Assembly: GCA_029560815.1 (NCBI GenBank) | Contig: JAKQKF010000237.1 | Location: 1 to 5,860 of the forward strand | Origin: a bacterium | Lineage (GTDB): Bacteria; KSB1; UBA2214 | Direction: 5' to 3' | DNA: 5,860 nt | In this document: in pieces, positions 1 through 4,434 of the stretch | Position numbering within the stretch: the first letter of the stretch is position 1 | Layout: every line of letters starts with the position of its first letter | Notes under the pieces: generated by a model | Told to the model about the DNA's origin: nothing | The model's database searches: none | What the model saw: the letters and a program-made list of their open reading frames with translations, nothing else | Program-made: the position numbers and the translations under genes

Positions 1-1
1 T

Positions 2-673
2 TTATTCCATGATAATCATCACCACCAGGCGTTTGGGGCCGTGGGCGCCGAGGATGAGAATCTTTTCAATATCCGCCGTGCGGCTCGGGCCGGTGATCAT
101 CACCATATTCCTCGACTCGCCGGCGTCGGGGCGGTCCACCAGCGCCTGCAGGTGCGGCAGCAGCCGTCCGGCGGGGAGGAGGGTGTAGATGGTCTCGGGC
201 AGGACGTGCGCCCAGCCCGAGCGGGCGGCGTCATAGCGCAGCACCAGGGTGCCGGTATCGGCAATGCCGAAATCGGCGGTCACCAGCGCGGCCGGCACCG
301 CCGGCAGCCGCTTGCGGCGCTCCTCCGGCGTGAGGGCGGCGGCGTCGAAATGGGCCATCCCCTTGAGTTTTTCCGCCACCTCGCGGCTGAGGGGATCGCC
401 GTCCAGGGCCAGTTTGGCGGCCGGGGCGATCCTGAGCAGTTCGGTCAGCTTGTCCGCCGCCGCGCTCGCGGTGGTGAGGAGGTAGCACTCGCCCGAGACG
501 GTCTCCACCTCTTTCTTGAACTGGTTGGCGAGTCCGCGCCGGTCCGGCGGCACCGTGGCCGCCATCGCCGCCGCGATGCGGGCTGCGGTATCGGCCGGGG
601 CATCAGGCAGATGGGAGGGGTTTTCGAGGGCGGCGCGCACCCGGGCCAGGATCGCTTCTCGTGCCTGGGTCAT
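2..673 (-). CDS. lutC: Lactate utilization protein C (LUD-domain protein), complete
   Basis: This 223-residue cytoplasmic protein is the third component of the LutABC iron-sulfur L-lactate oxidation complex (YkgG in the E. coli ykgEFG counterpart). It consists of one LUD domain (formerly DUF162). Family signatures are visible: the block ADFGIADTGTLVL at residues 133-145, GPSRTADIEK at 195-204 and GAHGP at 209-213, close to the C-terminus. I see no cysteine cluster, signal peptide or membrane segment, as expected for LutC. The length is close to the usual 220-240 residues. The ATG at 673-671 overlaps the lutB stop codon (ATGA) and follows an ideal AAGGAGG site seven bases upstream, which settles the start. 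The TAA stop lies at 4-2, so the gene is complete although it touches the window edge. The overlap implies translational coupling to lutB. Family assignment is firm; participation in lactate oxidation is inferred from the gene trio. Confidence 0.93.
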   Translation of the reverse strand: MTQAREAILARVRAALENPSHLPDAPADTAARIAAAMAATVPPDRRGLANQFKKEVETVSGECYLLTTASAAADKLTELLRIAPAAKLALDGDPLSREVAEKLKGMAHFDAAALTPEERRKRLPAVPAALVTADFGIADTGTLVLRYDAARSGWAHVLPETIYTLLPAGRLLPHLQALVDRPDAGESRNMVMITGPSRTADIEKILILGAHGPKRLVVMIIME

Positions 674-2106
674 GACTGGGCCTCCTTTTCAGCGGATGAA
701 TTTTTTTGCGGCCGCTCCTTGAGCCAGCTCTTGTAGCGGTTGCGGAATCCCCGGCCGTCAAAGCGGCCGAGGGCGCGCTCTTTGCCGTATCCCGGCGCCG
801 CGAAGGCGCGCTCGCCGGGCAAAAGCTGCTGCAGCTTGCCGGGAAACCAGGTGGCGATTCTGTAGATCAGGGGGTGGCTGGTGAGCCAGCCGAAGCCGCG
901 GAAGGCGAACCGCTCCATCCAGCCGGAGTTTTTGGTCTCGACCACCCGGTTGCGCAGCTTGAGGAGGTGGTGGGGGATGTTGATGCGCACCGGACAGATC
1001 TCAAAGCAGGCGCCGCAGAGGCTGGAGACGTAGGGCGCGTAACGCCCCTCGGCCTCGCCGAGGTACTGGGGGATCAGGGTGATGCCGATCGGCCCCATGT
1101 AAACCCAGCCGTAGGCGTGGCCGCCCACCTGCTGGTAGATCGGGCAGACGTTGAGGCAGGCCCCGCAGCGGATGCAGCTGAGGGTCTCGCGCAGCTGGCC
1201 GTCGGCGAGGATTCTGGCGCGGCCGTTGTCGAGCAGGAGCAGATGCACCTCCTCTGGCCCCTCTCCGGTCGTCCCCCGGCGCGGCCCGCCGATGAGGTGG
1301 AGGTAGCTGGTCGCCTTTTGGCCCGTGGCGCTGACCGGCAGCAGCTTGAGGAAGGGGGGGAGGCTGGCGAGATCGGGGATGAGCTTTTCGATGCCCATCA
1401 CAGCCAGATGAATGCGCGGGAGGCCGACGGTGAGAAAACCGTTGGCCTCATTTTCGACCACGCAAAAAGTCCCCTCGCGGGCCATGGCGAAATTGACCCC
1501 CGAGATGCCCATATCGGCGGTGAGGAATTTCTCGCGCAGCCGGGCGCGCGCGATCTGGAGCAGCGCGTCGGGATCTTCGGTGTAGGGCACGCCGAGCTTT
1601 TCGTGAAAGATCTTGCCCACATCGACGCGGGTAAGGTGGAGGGCCGGGGCGGTCAGATGCGAGGGGATCTGGTCGAGGAGCTGGACGATATACTCGCCGA
1701 GGTCGGTCTCGAGCGACTCGATGCCGTTTTCCTCGAGAAAGTGGTTGAGATGGAGCTCTTCGGTGGTCAGGGATTTGGATTTGACCACGCTGCGGACATT
1801 TTTCTCGCGCATCAGATCGAGGATGATGGTGCGCGCCTCGTCCGCGTCGCGCGCCCAATGGACCACAATGCCGTTTTTGCCGCAGCTCTCTTCGAAGAGT
1901 TCGAGATAGCGGTCGAGGTGGTCGAGGGTCTCCTTTTTGGTCTGGTGGGCCTGGTGGCGGAGCTCCTCCCACCAGGGGATCTGCTCCACCTTGTCAGCGC
2001 GCTTCTTGAGGGCGGTCTGGGTCGCCTTGTCAACCGCCTCGCGCAGGCGGCTGTCCTGCAGGGCCTCGTGGAGATAGGTCTTGGTGTTGATGGGGGAGGT
2101 GTGCAT
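670..2106 (-). CDS. lutB: Lactate utilization iron-sulfur protein B
   Basis: This 478-residue cytoplasmic iron-sulfur protein is the central subunit of the LutABC lactate dehydrogenase complex (E. coli YkgF family). An N-terminal LUD domain spans roughly residues 70-305, with the family block TADMGISGVNFAMAREGTF at 196-214 and the motif AVMGIEK at 235-241. A two-cluster ferredoxin-like segment follows: C311xxC314xxC317xxxC321P, then GGHAYG at 328-333, then C364xxC367xxxC371P. The second cluster has three cysteines, with Ser361 where a standard ferredoxin has its first cysteine; this is how I recall LutB relatives such as the B. subtilis protein, so it is not a defect. The remaining C-terminal region (about 385-470) matches the position of the LutB C-terminal domain (DUF3390). 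Length agrees with the family (about 470-480). The ATG is preceded by AGGAG six bases upstream (2117-2113) and an in-frame TGA at 2112-2110, so no longer start is possible. It overlaps lutC by four bases and is separated from lutA by an unusual 202-bp spacer. Confidence 0.95.
   Translation of the reverse strand: MHTSPINTKTYLHEALQDSRLREAVDKATQTALKKRADKVEQIPWWEELRHQAHQTKKETLDHLDRYLELFEESCGKNGIVVHWARDADEARTIILDLMREKNVRSVVKSKSLTTEELHLNHFLEENGIESLETDLGEYIVQLLDQIPSHLTAPALHLTRVDVGKIFHEKLGVPYTEDPDALLQIARARLREKFLTADMGISGVNFAMAREGTFCVVENEANGFLTVGLPRIHLAVMGIEKLIPDLASLPPFLKLLPVSATGQKATSYLHLIGGPRRGTTGEGPEEVHLLLLDNGRARILADGQLRETLSCIRCGACLNVCPIYQQVGGHAYGWVYMGPIGITLIPQYLGEAEGRYAPYVSSLCGACFEICPVRINIPHHLLKLRNRVVETKNSGWMERFAFRGFGWLTSHPLIYRIATWFPGKLQQLLPGERAFAAPGYGKERALGRFDGRGFRNRYKSWLKERPQKNSSAEKEAQS
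681..687 (-). promoter_or_regulatory. Shine-Dalgarno site of lutC embedded in the end of lutB
   Basis: The minus strand reads AAGGAGG, fully complementary to the consensus 16S rRNA 3' tail, seven bases before the lutC ATG. It is encoded by the last sense codons of lutB (Lys-Glu-Ala). Together with the ATGA stop/start overlap it fixes the lutC start and suggests reinitiation by ribosomes finishing lutB. Confidence 0.85.
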
Positions 2107-2135
2107 CGCTCACTCCTGGCTTGATATCTCTTCCA

Positions 2136-2159
2136 CACGGTGGCACGGAGTCACGGAGA
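2136..2159 (+). repeat. Array of three degenerate octamers (CACGGNGN)
   Basis: Three contiguous 8-bp units are visible: CACGGTGG, CACGGAGT and CACGGAGA. The array lies in the lutA-lutB spacer, close to the lutB ribosome binding site. Related units in the opposite orientation occur at 2205-2228 and 2283-2298 in the same spacer. The units resemble short period-8 intergenic repeats that I recall seeing dispersed in various bacterial genomes; that comparison is from memory and not tested. Confidence 0.7.
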
Positions 2160-2175
2160 GAATAATCGTGACTTT

Positions 2176-2200
2176 ATTAATTTCACCATCCCATTAATTT
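2176..2200. repeat. Pair of identical ATTAATTT octamers, 17 bp apart
   Basis: ATTAATTT occurs at 2176-2183 and again at 2193-2200, inside the AT-rich middle of the lutA-lutB spacer. Each contains the self-complementary hexamer ATTAAT. The copies could be an operator-like pair for a regulator of lutBC, or chance in AT-rich DNA. No flanking promoter is convincing, so function is not assigned. Confidence 0.3.
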
Positions 2201-2204
2201 TGCT

Positions 2205-2228
2205 CTTTTGTGCCCCGGTGTCACCATG
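2205..2228 (-). repeat. Middle octamer array in the lutA-lutB spacer
   Basis: Read on the minus strand this is CATGGTGA, CACCGGGG and CACAAAAG, three 8-bp units of the same CAC-initial type as the array at 2136-2159 but inverted relative to it. The 11 bases CACCGGGGCAC match CACGGTGGCAC of that array at 9 of 11 positions. The odd palindrome GGTGTCACC (2217-2225) lies at the junction of the first two units. Confidence 0.5.
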
Positions 2229-2282
2229 AAAGTTACGCTCAGTTCGTTCTTTCAATTTTTTCAAATAGAGCTGTTTTTGTCC

Positions 2283-2298
2283 TCTTTGTGCCTCTGTG
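2283..2298 (-). repeat. Octamer pair beside the lutA stop codon
   Basis: On the minus strand the units are CACAGAGG and CACAAAGA, followed by GG. They begin about ten bases after the lutA TAA. CACAGAGGCAC is an inverted match (9 of 11) to the array near lutB at 2136-2146, so the lutA-lutB spacer is bounded by imperfect inverted copies of one sequence. An RNA covering the whole spacer could fold these ends together. Confidence 0.55.
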
Positions 2299-2308
2299 AG
2301 AAATATCT

Positions 2309-3037
2309 TTATGCCAGGCCAAGGCTGCGGGCGAGAAGATCGGCGATGTGCAGCCCGCGGGCGTGCATGTTATGCTTGCGCAGATAGCCGTCGATATTCA
2401 TCAGGCAGCTCGAATCCGCCCCGACCACATAGTCGGCGCCGCTCGCCTCGACGTAGCGGCATTTGCGCGCTACCATCGCCAGCGAGACCTCGGCCATCTT
2501 GTAGGAGAAAGTGCCGCCAAAGCCGCAGCAGGTGTCGGGCTTTTCCATCTCGACGAAATCGATGTCGCTGATGGCGCGGATCAGCCGCCGCGGCTGCTCC
2601 CGGACCCCGAGTTCGCGCAGGAGGTGGCAGGAGTCATGATAGGTGACCCGGTGGGGGAAGGAGCCGTCCACTGTGGCCACCTTGGCGACATCGACGAGGA
2701 ATTCGGTGAACTCGAAGATGCGGCGGCCGAGGCTCTCAAGGGCCGGCTTGAGCGCCGGATCGATCTCCAGCTCCTTGTAAAAGACCCGCACCATGGCCGT
2801 GCAGGAGCCGGAGGGGGCGACCACATATTCGTGCCCTTCAAAGAGGCGGATGAGGCGCTCCGCGACCGGCACGATCTCCTTGCGGTAGCCCGAGTTGAAG
2901 GCCGGCTGGCCGCAGCAGGTCTGGTCTTCGACATAGTCGATGCCGATGCCGAAATGGTCGAGCACCTTGACCATGGAGAGGGCCGATTCGGCGAACATGT
3001 GTTCGGAAAGACATGGTATGAAGAGGGCGACGTTCAT
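2309..3037 (-). CDS. lutA: Lactate utilization protein A (CCG-domain Fe-S oxidoreductase subunit)
   Basis: This 242-residue cytoplasmic protein is the first component of the LutABC L-lactate oxidation complex and resembles the E. coli YkgE and glycolate oxidase GlcF C-terminal families. It has two cysteine-rich CCG domains. The first shows C9, the pair C40-C41 in TCCGQPAFNSG, and C79 in PSGSC. The second shows C137 in HDSCH, the pair C170-C171 in CCGFGGTFS, and C211 in GADSSCLMNI. Such domains bind iron-sulfur clusters and in related heterodisulfide reductases lie close to the redox site. The length is normal for LutA (about 240). I see no signal peptide or membrane helix. The ATG follows GAGGAG (3047-3042) after four bases. 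A strong terminator-like hairpin ends just upstream of that site, and 202 bp of repeat-bearing spacer follows the TAA stop before lutB. The reading frame is intact with all expected cysteines. Confidence 0.94.
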   Translation of the reverse strand: MNVALFIPCLSEHMFAESALSMVKVLDHFGIGIDYVEDQTCCGQPAFNSGYRKEIVPVAERLIRLFEGHEYVVAPSGSCTAMVRVFYKELEIDPALKPALESLGRRIFEFTEFLVDVAKVATVDGSFPHRVTYHDSCHLLRELGVREQPRRLIRAISDIDFVEMEKPDTCCGFGGTFSYKMAEVSLAMVARKCRYVEASGADYVVGADSSCLMNIDGYLRKHNMHARGLHIADLLARSLGLA

Positions 3038-3053
3038 TTCACTCCTCGTTGGG

Positions 3054-3083
3054 AAAAAAGTGCCGCCGGCCGGGGCCGGCGGC
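3054..3083 (-). terminator. Rho-independent terminator-like hairpin between isocitrate dehydrogenase and lutA
   Basis: The arms GCCGCCGGCC (3062-3071) and GGCCGGCGGC (3074-3083) are perfect reverse complements separated by two bases; in RNA about eight or nine pairs with a small loop would form. In the minus direction the stem is followed by AC and then six T residues (3059-3054), the classic layout of an intrinsic terminator. It would end the dehydrogenase transcript. The T run finishes only six bases before the GAGGAG site of lutA, which leaves no room for an ordinary promoter between them, so it may act as a partial terminator or attenuator. Confidence 0.82.
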
Positions 3084-3089
3084 GGATCC

Positions 3090-3108
3090 GGACTCAGCGG
3101 GCCAGGGC
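3090..3108 (-). repeat. Second copy of the 3' end of the isocitrate dehydrogenase gene (19 bp)
   Basis: The plus strand reads ggactcagcgggccagggc, identical to 3169-3187, where it forms the last codons (Ala-Leu-Ala-Arg), the TGA stop and the next four bases of the dehydrogenase gene. This copy is noncoding and lies between the gene and the terminator hairpin. A 60-bp segment separates the copies. Confidence 0.8.
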
Positions 3109-3168
3109 TCGCCGGGATGGCTTGCCCCCGCCCGTTCTCCCGCCCGCATTTGCTGCGTGAGCGGGGGA
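3109..3168. other. 60-bp segment flanked by 19-bp direct repeats
   Basis: This GC-rich segment lies between two identical 19-bp sequences. Inside are an inverted pair CCCCCGC (3125-3131) and GCGGGGG (3161-3167), a smaller pair CGCA (3145-3148) and TGCG (3154-3157), and a direct repeat CCCGCCCG (3127-3134 and 3139-3146). It looks like a small foldable insert accompanied by duplication of flanking DNA. No coding capacity, promoter or known element is evident. Confidence 0.45.
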
Positions 3169-3187
3169 GGACTCAGCGGGCCAGGGC
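3169..3187 (-). repeat. Original copy of the 19-bp repeat at the 3' end of isocitrate dehydrogenase
   Basis: This is the in-gene copy of the repeat, spanning the last four codons of the dehydrogenase, its TGA stop (3175-3173) and four trailing bases. Being coding, it is presumably the ancestral copy of the pair. Confidence 0.8.
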
Positions 3188-4369
3188 CTGCCAGCGTTTC
3201 TTCAGGTAAGGGTCCTTGACCGTTTCGAGCAGATAGTCGCAGAAATCGCGGCCGGTGGCGCCGTCCTCGCGGCCGGTGATCACCACCTCTTTCTCGAACT
3301 GGCTGCAGACGTCGAGGGCCATCTCGAGCTGTTCGGCCTTGTCGCTGACGCCGATGTGGCGCAGCATCATGGCGGCGGCGCGGATCAGGCTGGAGGGATC
3401 GGCGTACTGGCCGCGGCCCTCATCGATCATGCGCGGGGCCGAGCCGTGGATGGCCTCGAATATGGCATAGCGCGTGCCGATGTTGGCGCTGCCGGCGGTG
3501 CCGACGCCGCCCTGGAACTCGGCCGCCTCATCGGTGATGATGTCGCCGTAGAGGTTGGGCAGCACCACGACGCGGAACTGGGTGCGGCGCTTGGGATCGA
3601 TGAGCTTGGCGGTCATGATGTCGATGTACCAGGCGTCCCATTTGACCGCGGGGTACTCTTTCGCGATGCGCTCGGCGGTCTCGAGGAAAAGGCCGTCGGT
3701 GGTCTTGATCACGTTGGCCTTGGTCACCACCGTCACCTTGTTGATGTTGTTCCTGGCGGCATAGTCGAAGGCCATGCGGATGATGCGCTCCGAGCCCTGC
3801 AGGGTGGTGGCGGTGAAATCGATGGCGAGGTCGGGAGTGACCTGGATGCCCTTGCTGCCGAGGATATAGGCGCCCTCGGTGTTCTCGCGGTAAAAGATCC
3901 AGTCGATATTGTCCTTCGGCACCTTGACCGGCCGCACGTTGGCGAAGAGATCCAGCTCGCGGCGCATGGCCACATTGGCGCTTTCGATATTGGGATAGGG
4001 CCCGCCTTTCTCCGGCGTCGTGGTCGGCGCCTTGAGAATGACGTGGCAGGCCTTGAGTTCGGCCAGCACGTCATCGGGGATGGCTTTGAGGTGTTTGACC
4101 CGGTTCTCGATGGTCAGCCCTTCGATAACGCGAAAGTCCACTTTGCCCTTGTCGATCTCCTCCTTGAGGAGGTATTCCAGCACGCGCTGGGTTTCGCGGG
4201 AGATGATCGGGCCGATGCCGTCTCCCCAGCAAAAACCGATGATGATCGGCTTGAGGGTGGCGAAATCAACCGCTTCTTCCCCCTGCTTCATGCGCTCCAC
4301 GCGGGCGAGCTGATCGGTGACAATTTTTGCAAAGTGTTCTCTGGCGCGTTCGATGACCTCGTTCTGCAT
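3173..4369 (-). CDS. icd: Isocitrate dehydrogenase (isocitrate/isopropylmalate dehydrogenase superfamily)
   Basis: The 398-residue protein should oxidatively decarboxylate isocitrate to 2-oxoglutarate in the TCA cycle, using a divalent metal and NAD or NADP, in the cytoplasm as a dimer. The fold begins at about residue 40 with GDGIGP at 49-54. Substrate residues align well with E. coli Icd: S130 and N132 (S113, N115), R136 (R119), R146 (R129) in RELDLFANVRP, R161 (R153) in FYRENTEGAY with Y168, and K217 (K230). Metal ligands are D276 and D280 in NLYGDIITDE, with D250 probable. The Ser-x-Asn pair favours isocitrate over isopropylmalate. The cofactor loop reads HGSAPRM (308-314): Arg313 replaces Lys344 of NADP enzymes or Asp of NAD enzymes, and Met314 replaces Tyr345, so coenzyme choice is unclear. 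GAGGAG lies five bases before the ATG, and an in-frame TGA is at 4396-4394. It is 65 bp downstream of the preceding gene and followed by a terminator. A tartrate or homoisocitrate dehydrogenase activity is a less likely alternative. Confidence 0.88.
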   Translation of the reverse strand: MQNEVIERAREHFAKIVTDQLARVERMKQGEEAVDFATLKPIIIGFCWGDGIGPIISRETQRVLEYLLKEEIDKGKVDFRVIEGLTIENRVKHLKAIPDDVLAELKACHVILKAPTTTPEKGGPYPNIESANVAMRRELDLFANVRPVKVPKDNIDWIFYRENTEGAYILGSKGIQVTPDLAIDFTATTLQGSERIIRMAFDYAARNNINKVTVVTKANVIKTTDGLFLETAERIAKEYPAVKWDAWYIDIMTAKLIDPKRRTQFRVVVLPNLYGDIITDEAAEFQGGVGTAGSANIGTRYAIFEAIHGSAPRMIDEGRGQYADPSSLIRAAAMMLRHIGVSDKAEQLEMALDVCSQFEKEVVITGREDGATGRDFCDYLLETVKDPYLKKRWQALAR

Positions 4370-4403
4370 AAGTACTCCTCTTTGTGATGCGGTTCATGGT
4401 TAT

Positions 4404-4430
4404 CCGCCGCCGGCGCGGGCCGTGCGGCGG
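4404..4430 (-). other. Short GC inverted repeat between the partial gene and isocitrate dehydrogenase
   Basis: CCGCCGC (4404-4410) and GCGGCGG (4424-4430) are perfect reverse complements with a 13-base loop in the 65-bp spacer. No T run follows in the minus direction, so it does not qualify as an intrinsic terminator. It may fold in the RNA ahead of the dehydrogenase ribosome binding site, or be incidental to GC-rich sequence. Confidence 0.3.
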
Positions 4431-4434
4431 GGTG

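Noticed and set aside
982..1176. Loss of a cysteine in the second Fe-S cluster of LutB (Ser361)
   Set aside because: A three-cysteine second motif of the form SLCxACxxxCP is what I recall for LutB relatives, so it is not a defect.
706..2124. Long plus-strand open frame opposite lutB (472 codons), and similar ones at 41-736, 2348-3160 and 3356-4387
   Set aside because: These are antisense shadows created by the GC-rich codon use of lutC, lutB, lutA and icd. Their translations are rich in Gly, Ala, Val, Glu and Asp without recognisable motifs, while the opposing frames encode clear protein families.
2107..2308. Sigma70-like promoter for lutBC in the AT-rich spacer
   Set aside because: TTGAAA-like hexamers exist on the minus strand but none has a reasonable -10 box at 16-18 bp spacing, so I do not annotate a promoter.
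3109..3168. Riboswitch or RNA gene in the icd-lutA spacer
   Set aside because: Although the segment can fold, I recognise no conserved riboswitch or small-RNA core, and the 19-bp flanking duplication is better explained by an insertion or slippage event.
4404..4430. Terminator for the upstream partial gene
   Set aside because: The inverted repeat has a large GC-rich loop and no T run in the minus direction, so read-through into icd remains plausible.
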